A stretch of DNA of 64,000 nucleotides. It comes from Myroides sp. NP-2. Lineage in GTDB: Bacteria > Bacteroidota > Bacteroidia > Flavobacteriales > Flavobacteriaceae. This document shows, in pieces, positions 29,471-38,863 of this stretch. The notes beneath the pieces are model-generated. The model was not told the DNA's origin and did no database searches. It was given only the letters and a program-made list of their open reading frames with translations. Position numbers and translations under genes: made by a program. Where the stretch lies: NCBI RefSeq assembly GCF_014145665.1, contig NZ_JACHTD010000004.1, forward strand, positions 212,807 to 276,806, read 5' to 3'. Every line of letters begins with the position of its first letter. Position 1 is the first letter of the stretch.

Positions 29471-30100
29471 CTATCTCCATTCTAGTTCCCCATTGTCCAA
29501 TACGACAAAGGTAAACTCATAGTAGTTGGTCGTAGTAGATCTCGCGTGATGTTGTACGGCTTCGCCTACTTTTTTCGCTTGTACGGTTAGCGATTCTCTT
29601 ATTTCGTTCGGTCCAGTAGCTTTGAAGCGATAGCTGTGTAGTAAAAAGTTATCGTAAGTTTCTTCGCTATTTTCTGGGTATTCTTCCATCACTAGTTTTA
29701 CTGCTTTGATGAAATTGTCATATTTTTTGCTGTAGTCAATATCTTTGATTTTGAATGCATTGGCTTTGCGCTGGTCTGCCTCTTTTTTGATGTGTTCTAT
29801 TTGCAGCATCAAATTGTTTTCGCTTTTTTCCTGTAAACCATTTTTTTGATTGTAGGTTTGTGTGTATTCCTTGTCACCTTCCCAAAATACCACAGCTATT
29901 TGGTCTAATCTCGTATCTAATTTAGGCGTAGATAACACAAGTTCTGTAATGGCTAAATCCGGTGAAAATACCTTTTCTACTGCAGCTTTTATCTCTGCTG
30001 TATTGTTTTCTTCGTGTAGGTGAATGGTTGTGTCACCCCCACATGATAGTGCTAAGAAAGCAATAAGGGTACCAAAAAGTGCAACTGATTTCTTCATCAT
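29471..30100 (-). CDS. Putative lipoprotein of unknown function
   Basis: 209 residues. The lipobox is clear: MMKKSVALFGTLIAFLALSCGG, with the acylated Cys near residue 20, so it is exported and lipidated. The rest is hydrophilic, alpha/beta, with a long charged helix around 95-150 and a terminal strand pair (YYEFTFVVLDNGELEWR). I do not recognise a family. It is monocistronic. TACCTTTG at 30352-30345 on the minus strand is a possible -7 box, about 245 bp upstream. Confidence 0.75.
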   Translation of the reverse strand: MMKKSVALFGTLIAFLALSCGGDTTIHLHEENNTAEIKAAVEKVFSPDLAITELVLSTPKLDTRLDQIAVVFWEGDKEYTQTYNQKNGLQEKSENNLMLQIEHIKKEADQRKANAFKIKDIDYSKKYDNFIKAVKLVMEEYPENSEETYDNFLLHSYRFKATGPNEIRESLTVQAKKVGEAVQHHARSTTTNYYEFTFVVLDNGELEWR

Positions 30101-30445
30101 ATGTATAGTTTTTAAATTTCCTGCTTTTGTGCAATAAGGCGACTTAAGGCAATAGGAAAAGCTACTTGTGCTCTGGCATTCGTTGGTTTAACGAGGCGAA
30201 AACAGATGGTATTCCTTTTACCTATCGCTTATTACTTAAAAAAGGGGTTTGGCTAAAGCAAAAATTGGGGACTAGAATTCGCACCACAACGTGGAAACAA
30301 CAAGTGTACAACATCGTTTTGTACTATTTTTACCTTAGTTGGTGCAAAGGTACGCGCATATGAAGGGGAAGAAAGCCTTTGTTTATTTTCGCACTACTAC
30401 AATCAATATTCGTCCCTTTGTACAGATTATCCGTTAACAATAGCC
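30101..30445. other. Non-coding spacer between leftward genes
   Basis: 345 bp without a convincing gene; a 65-codon rightward frame (30166-30363) has no family features. It contains the -7-like box at 30345-30352 and otherwise no clear structure. Confidence 0.4.
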
Positions 30446-31186
30446 TTAGGATATACTTTGGATGTAGGAGAGGATCAGTTCTTTTTTGCGCTCAGATACC
30501 GGTATGCTTGCCTGATTGGTCAATTCCAGATAACCGTCCTTGTAGTATTTACTAATATAAGCCGTATTGACCATATAGGATTGATGGCAGCGGATAAACT
30601 GAGCGGGAATTAATAAATCTTCGTACTCTTTTATGACCTTAGAAACCATGAGTTTTTCTCCGTTAGCGAGGTAAAAAGTCGTGTATCCCTTGTCGCTTTG
30701 ACAATAGACGATATCGGCAATACACACAATTTGAGTATAGTGAAACGTTTTCAGGGCCAGTCGCTTTGGCAGTTGTGGGGTTTGTAGTTGTTCTTGGGCG
30801 ACTTGAATTTGGGCTTTTTCAAACAGGTATGCCGTTTTCTTTTGGTAGCAACGTTCAATTGCTTGTGTAAACTCAAGGTCGTCAATGGGTTTGACTAAAT
30901 AGCCCAAGGCGCCTAAGTTTAGTGCCTTTATGGCGTATTGGCTATAGGCAGTTATGAAGATCAATTGGGTAGTGGGGCTGTTCAATCGCTGGAGTAGCTC
31001 AAAGCTACTGCCGTCTTTCAATTGGATATCCGCTAAAATTAAATCCGGTTGTTGGGCTATAATCTCAGGATACGCCTTGGCAATTGAATCAGCATATCCC
31101 ACCACTTGGAGGTAGGGGATATCGACAACTAAGGATAAGATGTACTTTAGGATGGCAACTTCGTCTTCGAGGATGTATACTTTCAT
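30446..31186 (-). CDS. LytTR-family response regulator
   Basis: 246 residues. The receiver domain (1-120) has the acidic pair E7/D8, phospho-acceptor Asp53 (ILADIQ) and Lys99 (YLVKP). A LytTR DNA-binding domain covers about 140-246 (IVYCQSDKGYTTFYLANGE, then FIRCHQSYMVNTAYI). It is the partner of the histidine kinase gene 9 bp upstream, in one leftward operon. LytTR regulators of this type bind direct repeats in promoters; targets are unknown. Confidence 0.93.
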   Translation of the reverse strand: MKVYILEDEVAILKYILSLVVDIPYLQVVGYADSIAKAYPEIIAQQPDLILADIQLKDGSSFELLQRLNSPTTQLIFITAYSQYAIKALNLGALGYLVKPIDDLEFTQAIERCYQKKTAYLFEKAQIQVAQEQLQTPQLPKRLALKTFHYTQIVCIADIVYCQSDKGYTTFYLANGEKLMVSKVIKEYEDLLIPAQFIRCHQSYMVNTAYISKYYKDGYLELTNQASIPVSERKKELILSYIQSIS

Positions 31187-31195
31187 GCGGTTGAA

Positions 31196-33097
31196 TTAAG
31201 AATAGAGAATAGGAATACACAAGACCACTTCAACGCCACTGCCAGAAGAAGTATCGTTGAGGGAGTGTAGGTGAAAAAAGGCGCGTTGTTTTTTAGCTAA
31301 AAATAGCACCTCCAAGCGCTCTTGTGTAATAATTTGAGAGAGCGATTGCTTTTGTGCTGTGGAGGGTTCATCTTGAAACCCTCGACCGTTGTCGCGTATA
31401 TACAGGTAGAGCTGTTGCTCTTTTTCCTCTAGGGTCAACGTTAGTACTCCGCGGTAATCTATGTTTTTAAAGCCGTGTTCAATGGCATTTTCAATAAAAG
31501 GTTGAAGGAGCATAGGCGGAATCAAAAGCTCATCCAAATCAACGCCATGGGTGTTAATTTGATAGTCAAACGAATGGTTATAGCGCATTTGCTGCACGCG
31601 CAGGTAGTTTTCTACCGCGTCTATATCTTCTGCTAGGGATACAAAATCACGGCGATTAAGCTCGAGTATGTGACGCATTAATTTGGACAGTGCAACCAGA
31701 TAACGGTTGGCTTGTGTTTTGTTCTCCTGGTTGATAAATCCCTGTAAATTGGCAATCGCATTGTAGATAAAATGCGGATTGAGTTGTAGCTGTAGCATGC
31801 GCTGTTCCAGTTCCATCTTCTTGTTTTGCATCTCGAGTCGCCTGTTTTTTTCACTCAACAAACGCTGGCGATAGAGAATTAGTCCATAGAGCAACACAGC
31901 AACAACAAAAATCACAGCGAATAAACTAATCCAACGCTGTTGTTGAAAGTTCTTTTGTTGGAGTAGGAAGTTTTCTTTGAGCGTGGTTATTTCAATGTCC
32001 TTTTGCTTGGTTTGGTATTGAATTTCCAATTCGTGAAGCTTGTCTGCATTCATTTTTTCCTTCATTCGCGTAGCATGTGCAAAAGAAGAATCCAAGGCAA
32101 CGAGTGCTTGTTGGTAATCGCCCTTGCGTTTATACACTTGGCTCAACCCCCCGTATAGGTGATTCTGTTCGCGTATTTTCATTTGTTGGGCGAGTGCAAT
32201 CCCTTCTTTATAATAATGGATGGCGTCGTCGTATTGTTGGTTTCGCTCAAAACTCGTCGCCAAGTTATTGTAAACCATGGGGTGGAGTTGATTTGTTTTT
32301 TGGCTGTAGTGAAAGTAGCGCTTACTGCTGTTTAGCGCTTCTTCATAGCTGCCGATCATGGCGAAATAACGCGCTTCCATATCGAAATAACGCGTTTTGG
32401 CAATTTCATCTCCAGAACCTTTAAGCAGATTCTTTAATTGAGTCAAGGCGTGAAAAGCCTTGTCTCGATCTTGTACTTCCGCAGCCAGTAAAAAAGAAAT
32501 ATCGTGAAAGCGCGATTGAATCAGGCGATTGTCTCGGAAGGGGTGATGAGCGAAGTAGAGCTCTGTATATTTTATCGATTGATCGATATCGCGATTGAGG
32601 AAGTAGGCTTTAGCTAAGATGTCGTACAGCTGGTAGTCTAGAATAGTGGAGTGCTTATGCACTTCTTCCAATTGTTGATAGAGTTGTTCCATCACCGCTA
32701 GGGAAGCTACCCTATGGTGTTTGATCTCCTGGTTCAACTGGGTGTAGGTGATCAACCGTTGCCAAGTCATATCCAAGTCCTCATAAACCGCTAAGGATTG
32801 GTCAAAGTAGAACATCACACTGTCTTGTTGAGGGCTGTTGTAAAAGAGCAAGCTCTTTAAATAGGCCCCATAAGGCGAATGAGCCAGTGCAGCATCAGGT
32901 TGAGCCAAGGCCTTTTCGATGATGGGCTTGCGTTCCAAAGTCGGAATAGTATCTAAGCCCAAGTAGAGTGCTAAACTCTGTTGAGCCAAGGGAAAAGAGA
33001 TCGCCGATTCGCCACTTTTATCCGAATCAACAGGGCGTTGTTCCGTACAACTAGAAACAGCGAGCAAAGCGATAAAAAAGCAAACGATACGCATCAT
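31196..33097 (-). CDS. TPR-containing LytS-type sensor histidine kinase
   Basis: 633 residues from Met at 33097, chosen because it gives a lipoprotein-like signal (MMRIVCFFIALLAVSSC); an earlier Met at 33124 adds nine residues. A TPR array (about 60-360) is followed by one membrane segment (near 388-408), a coiled coil (KNRRLEMQNKKMELEQRM), and the His_kinase domain. The phospho-acceptor is His442 in LNPHFIYNAIANL, and the HATPase has N (FIENAIEHG) and G (DNGRGF) boxes. It senses an unknown periplasmic signal and phosphorylates the adjacent LytTR regulator. Confidence 0.92.
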   Translation of the reverse strand: MMRIVCFFIALLAVSSCTEQRPVDSDKSGESAISFPLAQQSLALYLGLDTIPTLERKPIIEKALAQPDAALAHSPYGAYLKSLLFYNSPQQDSVMFYFDQSLAVYEDLDMTWQRLITYTQLNQEIKHHRVASLAVMEQLYQQLEEVHKHSTILDYQLYDILAKAYFLNRDIDQSIKYTELYFAHHPFRDNRLIQSRFHDISFLLAAEVQDRDKAFHALTQLKNLLKGSGDEIAKTRYFDMEARYFAMIGSYEEALNSSKRYFHYSQKTNQLHPMVYNNLATSFERNQQYDDAIHYYKEGIALAQQMKIREQNHLYGGLSQVYKRKGDYQQALVALDSSFAHATRMKEKMNADKLHELEIQYQTKQKDIEITTLKENFLLQQKNFQQQRWISLFAVIFVVAVLLYGLILYRQRLLSEKNRRLEMQNKKMELEQRMLQLQLNPHFIYNAIANLQGFINQENKTQANRYLVALSKLMRHILELNRRDFVSLAEDIDAVENYLRVQQMRYNHSFDYQINTHGVDLDELLIPPMLLQPFIENAIEHGFKNIDYRGVLTLTLEEKEQQLYLYIRDNGRGFQDEPSTAQKQSLSQIITQERLEVLFLAKKQRAFFHLHSLNDTSSGSGVEVVLCIPILYS

Positions 33098-33283
33098 GGC
33101 ACAAACAATAGTAGAAAAGAACAAGTATTTCGCACTTTAGTGGTGAATAATGCACAAAAAAACAAAAGTACTCGTCTAATTAGATATTTTATGCAAACAT
33201 AAATCATATTCTCAAACTAATTTAAGGAAGTAACTAAAAAGTCAAAAGGAGAACCTAAGTCGCAGTGCTCCTTATTGGTTTTC

Positions 33284-33314
33284 TTTGTAGGGAAAGGGAG
33301 AATTACTACCTTTG
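33284..33314 (+). promoter_or_regulatory. Promoter of the YoaK-like gene
   Basis: TTTG (33284-33287), 19 bp, TACCTTTG (33307-33314): an exact match to the Bacteroidota TTTG-N19-TAnnTTTG consensus. Transcription would start near 33321, just upstream of the ATG at 33334. This also rules out the longer frame beginning at 33265. Confidence 0.8.
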
Positions 33315-33333
33315 GATAAAAGGTAATACTGTC

Positions 33334-34080
33334 ATGTTTAGGCATCAAGGAAAAAATCGCGCATATTCACACAACCTCAAATTAGCCTCTTTGCTATCCT
33401 GTGTAGCAGGGATTGTGAATAGTATTGGGGTGTTGGGATTGAGTACGCTTACGACGAACGTAACCGGACATTTTGCCTTTTTTGCCGAAGAAGTAACAGA
33501 AGAAAATTATCCCCGTGCCTTAGTGTATTTGATCTACATCTTTTTCTTTTTACTCGGATCCTTTATATCGAGTCTCATTATGGAATGGGTGTTGAAACAC
33601 AAACCCGAAGTGTCTTATGTCATCCCCATTCTTATTGAAGTAGCTTTGCTCATTGGTATTAGTGTGGTAGATCTCTTCTTTGAAGGCGCACTGAGGAAGT
33701 ATAGCGTGTTTACCGCCTTGGTTCTGTTGTTTTCTATGGGATTGCAAAACTCCTTGGTTACACGTGTTTCCGGAGCAGTGGTGCGCACAACACATCTAAC
33801 CGGATTGTTTACCGATTTGGGTATTGTGCTCTCTCAGCTGTTCTTCTATAGAAATCGAGCCGAACGCCTGCGCTTGTTTCGCAGTATCTTCCTCATGCTT
33901 GCCATTATTGGCTGTTTCTTTATTGGGTGTGTTGCCGGCGGTTTTTTATTCTTCCAATACCAATTTAAAACCTTGCTCTTAGCCGCTATTTTACTCCTGT
34001 TCGCCTTGTGGTATGACCAATTGCTGATGAGTTACTATACGTTGAGACGCAGAATTCAGAATAGAGATTTTAGGTTGTAA
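33334..34080 (+). CDS. YoaK/DUF1275-family membrane protein
   Basis: 248 residues with about six membrane segments. The family features are SLLSCVAGIVNSIGVLGLS in TM1, the following TTNVTGHFAFFA, and the MGLQNSLVTRVSGAVVRTTHLTGLFTDLG repeat of that motif in the second half. The start at 33334 is fixed by the promoter at 33284-33314. Function is unknown; family members are polytopic inner-membrane proteins. It stands alone and is followed by the repeat region. Confidence 0.88.
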   Translation: MFRHQGKNRAYSHNLKLASLLSCVAGIVNSIGVLGLSTLTTNVTGHFAFFAEEVTEENYPRALVYLIYIFFFLLGSFISSLIMEWVLKHKPEVSYVIPILIEVALLIGISVVDLFFEGALRKYSVFTALVLLFSMGLQNSLVTRVSGAVVRTTHLTGLFTDLGIVLSQLFFYRNRAERLRLFRSIFLMLAIIGCFFIGCVAGGFLFFQYQFKTLLLAAILLLFALWYDQLLMSYYTLRRRIQNRDFRL

Positions 34081-34100
34081 GAAATGGTTTTTTTGCACGT

Positions 34101-34504
34101 TGCTCGTCGCTCGTTGTTTTTTGCTCTTTGCTCTTTGCTCGTTGTTTTTTGCTCTTTGCTCGTTGCTCGTTGCTCTTTGTAAAGCACAATTATCTTGCAA
34201 ATGAAGAGACTAAACAAACCGCGCAAATAACAAATCGTAGATTCATCGAACACCAAAACAAAATATAAACTAGGTGAGATAAACCGCGCAAATAACAAAT
34301 CGTAGATTCATCGAACACCAAAACAAAATATAAACTTGGTTAGATACACTGCACAGATTTCTTTGCTCTTTGCTCTTTGCTCGTTGTAAAGCACAATTAT
34401 CTTACAAATGAAGAGACTAAACAAACCGCGCAAACCGCGCGAAAAACAAACCGCGCAAATAACAAATCGTAGATTCATCGAACACCAAAACCAATATAAA
34501 CATT
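34101..34504 (+). repeat. Composite intergenic repeat, copies 1 and 2
   Basis: Each copy has three parts: a tract of TTTGCTC/GTTGCTC heptamers (34101-34180; 34360-34386), a conserved spacer (GTAAAGCACAATTATCTT, then CAAATGAAGAGACTAAACAAA), and one or two units of about 65 bp with core CGTAGATTCATCGAACACC then AAAACAAAATATAAAC. Copies 1 and 2 are adjacent and in the same direction; a third lies beyond the next gene at 35424. No coding function is apparent; frames on the minus strand are repeat artefacts. Confidence 0.85.
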
Positions 34505-34506
34505 GT

Positions 34507-34540
34507 ACCACTCACTACTCACCACTCACTACTCACCACC
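34507..34540. repeat. Short heptamer tract overlapping a gene end
   Basis: ACCACTC/ACTACTC units, the reverse complement of the GTGAGTG repeat at 3331. On the minus strand it supplies the last codons and TAG stop of the AlkC-like gene. Confidence 0.75.
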
Positions 34541-35335
34541 AATTGTTCTCAAGGCTTTCTTTACAATATAGGCTGTTGCTTTTGTATTGCTTTCTTTCAG
34601 CCATCTCGCGCATAGGTTTCGCACAAAATCAGGTTGAGTTTTGCTGGCGTCATTGAGCCAATTACCGACGCTATCTTGAACGTATTTAGCGGAGTCATTG
34701 CGCATATTTTCCAATAGCGGAAGAGCGAGTTCTGGCGTTGTTTTTAGCGTTTCAATATGGGCGCACCAAACGCCTCTAGGTCGGGTAGACTCCGTGGCAA
34801 AGCGACGTATGTTTTCATCTGCGTCTAAGGTCCAGGGCGTCAGGATTGCTAAGCTCAGTTCGAGGTTGGCAATAATTGTCGGGCGAACAGCCATCCAAGC
34901 GGTTTCTCGTACCCCAAAATGCGTATCCGCTGCAAAAGGTTGAATGGCGTTTAGTTGTTCTTCGGGGTTATAGTTTGGATGAAGCCCAACCATATACGTG
35001 GCCCAACAACGCGCCATATCAGCCGTGTGACTGCTGAGAAATGGAAATAGAACCTGATCATTGGCTTCCATAGCTTGTAACAATAACTGCTGACCAATTG
35101 CGGCATTTTTAGCTGTAATCGTTGGTTTTTTTAACGCGGCTACCGCTTGTAAAGTAGGTGCCAAATAAGCTAACCTATCCGCTTGTTGCAAGACCGTTTC
35201 CAGTAATACAGCCATGTCAATAGCTAACCATTCCACTAAGTTGGCTGTTTCTATTTCCCCTTTGTTTAATTGTTGTAAAAGGGCAGGGGGAATCCCCGCT
35301 ATGGTTTTTGAACCTTTTCTCTTCGTTTGATTCAT
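34529..35335 (-). CDS. AlkC-like HEAT-repeat protein (DNA alkylation repair family)
   Basis: 268 residues from Met at 35335, or 286 from the Met at 35389; I prefer the later start because the first 18 residues (SESKKSAIFVASYKKKA) look like leader sequence. The protein is a string of HEAT-like helix pairs. The block around ATESTRPRGVWCAHI, then NMRNDSAKYVQDSVGNWLND, is typical of AlkC-type DNA glycosylase relatives that excise N3-alkylated bases, but activity is not proven. It is shorter than classic AlkC. The gene sits alone between same-direction copies of the composite repeat. Confidence 0.75.
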   Translation of the reverse strand: MNQTKRKGSKTIAGIPPALLQQLNKGEIETANLVEWLAIDMAVLLETVLQQADRLAYLAPTLQAVAALKKPTITAKNAAIGQQLLLQAMEANDQVLFPFLSSHTADMARCWATYMVGLHPNYNPEEQLNAIQPFAADTHFGVRETAWMAVRPTIIANLELSLAILTPWTLDADENIRRFATESTRPRGVWCAHIETLKTTPELALPLLENMRNDSAKYVQDSVGNWLNDASKTQPDFVRNLCARWLKESNTKATAYIVKKALRTIGGE

Positions 35336-35423
35336 TGCTTTTTTTTTGTAAGACGCAACAAAGATTGCACTCTTTTTTGACTCGGACAATACCGCATAAA
35401 AATGTCCCCTAGGTAAATTGGTT

Positions 35424-35680
35424 TGTTGCTCTTTGCTCGTTGTTCGTTGTAAAGCACAATTATCTTACAAATGAAGAGACTAAACAAATCAAAGATTCAT
35501 CGAACACCAAAACAAAATATAAACTCGGTGAGATAAACCGCGCAAATCGTAGCGTAGCGTAGATTCATTGAACACCAAAACAAAATATAAACTCGGTGAG
35601 ATAAACCGTAATGCAATGAAGATTCATCGAACACCAAAACAAAATATAAACTAGGTGAGATACACCGCACAAAAACAAAA
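35424..35680 (+). repeat. Composite intergenic repeat, copy 3
   Basis: A short GCTCTTT/GCTCGTT tract, the conserved spacer (GTAAAGCACAATTATCTT to GACTAAACAAA, 35448-35488), then three units sharing GATTCATCGAACACCAAAAC and AAAATATAAACTCGGTGAGATA, with inserts such as a GTAGC triplication. Same direction as copies 1 and 2. Confidence 0.85.
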
Positions 35681-36030
35681 AAAATATAAAATAAAAAGAA
35701 ACAAACCACGTTTATACTAAATAGCAAGTGCTGACTGAAGAGAAAGACTTGCTGTTCAAAAGCCCCTCCCAAAAAACAACAACAAAACGTATACCTTGTA
35801 AAATAAGTAGTTGTGTGCTGCTAATTTAAAAAATAAACAAAAAATCAAGAGGTAAAAACATCAATCTATTTAGATAAAAGGAATAAAATAGAGGATGTTT
35901 CGCGAGTAAAGCTTTGCTTTAAAGAATTTTAACTTTTTATGTGTAGAAAGGGCGATTTTTTAAGACAGACAAGAAATGCTATTAGCTTAAAAATAATAAA
36001 AGGAATGCTGTGCATAATGGTTAAAAAATG

Positions 36031-36038
36031 TACCTTTG
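36031..36038 (+). promoter_or_regulatory. Candidate -7 box of the polysaccharide operon
   Basis: TACCTTTG matches TAnnTTTG exactly, 80 bp before the first operon gene. The -33 position has only a partial match (GCTGTG). Confidence 0.5.
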
Positions 36039-36118
36039 TGTGCTTAGGGAGAAGCTTAGGCTAAAAACACCTTACTTTTTTATCTGAATTTTTAAGTAAT
36101 AAGAAAGTAATAAAAAAA

Positions 36119-37417
36119 ATGAAAAAGGAATATAAGATTGCTGTAATAGGACAAGGCTACGTAGGTTTGCCTTTGGCCTTGGCGTTTTCAAAACACTATC
36201 CTGTAGTGGGTTTTGATATCAATGCAAAGCGCATTGCGAGCTTGAGAAACGCACAAGACGATACCAAAGAAGCGGACGAAGAGCAGCTGAAGGTATCGTT
36301 AATTGCCTACCAAACCTCTGGAGGCATAAAGGGCTACTTGCCTAGTTGCGAGATCAAAGATTTAGCTGAAGCCAATGTGTATATCATTACCGTTCCAACC
36401 CCGATTAATCAATTCAATGCCCCTGATTTATCCCCTTTAAAAAGTGCTTCCCGTTTAGTAGGTGAAGTCCTCAAACCCAACGATATTGTTATCTATGAAT
36501 CAACGGTATATCCCGGATGTACCGAAGAGGAGTGTATTCCCGTTTTGGAAGCTACCGCTAAGTTGGTGTTCAACCGAGACTTTTACGTCGGCTATTCCCC
36601 AGAGCGCATTAATCCAGGGGACAAAATCAATACCTTAGAAACGATCGTCAAGGTTACATCCGGAAGTACACCCGAAGTAGCAGAAGAAATCAATCAGTTA
36701 TACCAGCGAATTATCTATGCTGGCACCCATAAAGCGACGTCAATTAAAGTGGCGGAAGCGGCTAAAGTCATTGAAAATGCACAGCGCGATGTCAATATCT
36801 CCTTTGTAAATGAATTGGCGTTGATCTTTGACCGCATTGGCATTGACACACAAGAAGTGTTAGAAGCAGCAGGGACTAAGTTTAACTTCTTAAAGTTTAA
36901 ACCCGGACTAGTAGGCGGACACTGCATTTCAGTAGATCCCTACTACCTGGCACACAAAGCCATTCAGCTGGGGTATTATCCCGATGTGATCCTTTCCGGA
37001 CGTCGCGTCAACGACGAGATTCCCGTGTTTATCGCCAGTAAAGTAGTCAAGCTAATGGTGCAAAAAAACATCAATGTCAGCCAGGCAAAAGTGTTGTTAC
37101 TCGGCTTTGCTTTCAAAGAAAATTGCCCTGATACCCGCAATACCAAAGTAGCGAATATCTATGACGAATTAGTGTCCTACGGGATGGATGTAGCGGTGTA
37201 TGACCCTTGGGTAGACCCCCAAGAGGTAAAAGAAGAGTACAATATTGAGGTGCTCTCTTCTCAGGACATCCTAACACAACAATATGATGCCGTTGTCTTA
37301 ACCACAGCCCATCGCGAATTTGATAAATTTAACGTCAGAGAGCTAGTGCACAACAGCGGTGTTGTGTTTGATACCAAAAGTGTATTAGCGCAAGACATTG
37401 TAGATAGTAGATTATAA
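36119..37417 (+). CDS. UDP-N-acetylhexosamine 6-dehydrogenase (TviB/WbpO-like), copy 1
   Basis: 432 residues. The NAD-binding site is GQGYVGLPLA (11-20), the catalytic Cys269 lies in GGHCISVDPYYL, and the C-terminal UDP-binding domain ends the protein. Family members oxidise UDP-GlcNAc or UDP-GalNAc twice at C6 to the uronic acid. It is the first gene of the polysaccharide operon and about 72% identical (202 of the first 280 residues, hand count, no gaps) to the gene at 38864. Its codons are more GC-rich than those of the central genes of the locus. Which of the two epimers it uses cannot be told. Confidence 0.88.
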   Translation: MKKEYKIAVIGQGYVGLPLALAFSKHYPVVGFDINAKRIASLRNAQDDTKEADEEQLKVSLIAYQTSGGIKGYLPSCEIKDLAEANVYIITVPTPINQFNAPDLSPLKSASRLVGEVLKPNDIVIYESTVYPGCTEEECIPVLEATAKLVFNRDFYVGYSPERINPGDKINTLETIVKVTSGSTPEVAEEINQLYQRIIYAGTHKATSIKVAEAAKVIENAQRDVNISFVNELALIFDRIGIDTQEVLEAAGTKFNFLKFKPGLVGGHCISVDPYYLAHKAIQLGYYPDVILSGRRVNDEIPVFIASKVVKLMVQKNINVSQAKVLLLGFAFKENCPDTRNTKVANIYDELVSYGMDVAVYDPWVDPQEVKEEYNIEVLSSQDILTQQYDAVVLTTAHREFDKFNVRELVHNSGVVFDTKSVLAQDIVDSRL

Positions 37418-37441
37418 TAAGATTATACCGAAGGTTATTAG

Positions 37442-38842
37442 ATGAAGAGTATTACTAAAATTTGTTGTGTGGGTGCAGGTTACGTTGGCGGACCGACCAT
37501 GGCCGTTATTGCGCAGAAAAACCCGCATATTCAAATTACTGTAGTGGACATGAATGAAGCGCGTATTCAAGCGTGGAACAATACAGACTTGGATCAATTG
37601 CCGATTTACGAGCCCGGTTTAGACGCAGTTATAGCCGAGGCAAGAGGGCGTAACTTATTTTTTGATACAGACGTAGACAAAGCCATTGACGAAGCGGATA
37701 TGATTTTCATTTCCGTAAATACCCCAACCAAAACCTATGGGAAAGGAAAGGGGATGGCAGCCGATTTAAAATACATTGAGCTATGCGCCCGTCAAATTGC
37801 GCGTGTAGCTAAAACAGATAAAATAGTTGTAGAAAAATCAACCCTTCCCGTGCGTACCGCTCAAGCGATAAAGCGCATTTTAGATCAAACGGGCAATGGG
37901 GTAGAGTTTCAAATTCTGTCCAATCCAGAGTTTTTGGCAGAAGGAACAGCGATTCAAGACTTGATGCATCCCGATCGCGTATTGATTGGAGGAGCAGAAA
38001 CCGAAAAAGGACAAGAGGCAATCGAAGCATTGGCGTCTATTTACGCCGCTTGGGTACCTCAGGAGCGCATCTTGCGCACCAATGTATGGTCGTCAGAATT
38101 GTCAAAACTAACAGCCAATGCGTTTTTAGCCCAACGCGTGTCTTCCATCAACGCTATTTCTGCCTTGTGTGAAGCATCAGGCGCTGATGTAAGTGAAGTG
38201 GCTCGTGCCATTGGAACCGATAGCCGTATCGGAAACAAATTCCTAAAAGCCTCTGTTGGCTTTGGGGGGTCTTGTTTTCAAAAGGACATTCTCAACTTGG
38301 TGTATATTGCCACAACCTATGGTTTAGAAGAAGTGGCCAACTATTGGGAACAAGTCATCATCATGAACGACTACCAAAAACGCCGCTTTGCAGAAAATAT
38401 CGTCTCTACCTTATTCAATACGGTAAACGACAAAAAGATAGCCTTTTTGGGATGGGCGTTTAAAAAAGACACCAACGACACAAGGGAGTCAGCGGCTATT
38501 TACGTTGCCAATGACTTGATGGAAGAAGAAGCCCAAATTCACGTGTACGATCCCAAAGTAACCCAAATGCAAATGTTGTCCGATTTGGACTATTTGGCTA
38601 CGCGTGAACCAGAATCAAATAAAGAACACCTTACCGTACACCAAGATCCCTATGCAGCGCTAGAAAACGCACATGCCGTGGCAGTTTTAACCGAATGGGA
38701 CGAATTTACAACCTACGATTGGCAACGCATTTACGACAATATGCAGAAACCTGCTTTTGTTTTCGATGGTCGCAATATCCTAAATCGTCAGGCATTAGAA
38801 CAAATAGGATTTGAAGTGTATACAATAGGAAAAGGAAAATAA
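37442..38842 (+). CDS. ugd: UDP-glucose 6-dehydrogenase
   Basis: 466 residues, the length and layout of the eukaryote-type UGDH rather than short bacterial Ugd. [10 protein letters not shown] (11-20) is the NAD site, [11 protein letters not shown] the central motif, and Cys278 ([10 protein letters not shown]) the catalytic thiol. It makes UDP-glucuronic acid for the polysaccharide. It sits between the two TviB-like genes with short spacers (24 and 21 bp). The hydrophilic 3' domain is complete. Confidence 0.92.
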   Translation: MKSITKICCVGAGYVGGPTMAVIAQKNPHIQITVVDMNEARIQAWNNTDLDQLPIYEPGLDAVIAEARGRNLFFDTDVDKAIDEADMIFISVNTPTKTYGKGKGMAADLKYIELCARQIARVAKTDKIVVEKSTLPVRTAQAIKRILDQTGNGVEFQILSNPEFLAEGTAIQDLMHPDRVLIGGAETEKGQEAIEALASIYAAWVPQERILRTNVWSSELSKLTANAFLAQRVSSINAISALCEASGADVSEVARAIGTDSRIGNKFLKASVGFGGSCFQKDILNLVYIATTYGLEEVANYWEQVIIMNDYQKRRFAENIVSTLFNTVNDKKIAFLGWAFKKDTNDTRESAAIYVANDLMEEEAQIHVYDPKVTQMQMLSDLDYLATREPESNKEHLTVHQDPYAALENAHAVAVLTEWDEFTTYDWQRIYDNMQKPAFVFDGRNILNRQALEQIGFEVYTIGKGK

Positions 38843-38863
38843 TTAAAAGCAGCATTAGAACGA

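Larger units (their letters stand above)
35336..36118. other. Non-coding region holding repeat copy 3 and the polysaccharide-operon leader
   Basis: The first part holds the third composite repeat (listed). From about 35680 to 36118 the DNA is plain A+T-rich leader without a gene, with the candidate promoter at 36031 and a 5' untranslated region of about 75 bases. Confidence 0.6.

Noticed and set aside
30166..30363. Possible 65-residue protein
   Set aside because: No recognisable features and overlaps a possible promoter region.
33265..33333. N-terminal extension of the YoaK-like protein
   Set aside because: It would start upstream of a consensus promoter at 33284-33314.
34056..34511. Repeat-derived frames on the minus strand (QRATSNEQRA and similar)
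   Set aside because: Produced by the GCTCTTT tracts.
34101..35680. CRISPR array
   Set aside because: Repeat units are adjacent and of variable length, with no unique spacers of constant size and no cas genes.
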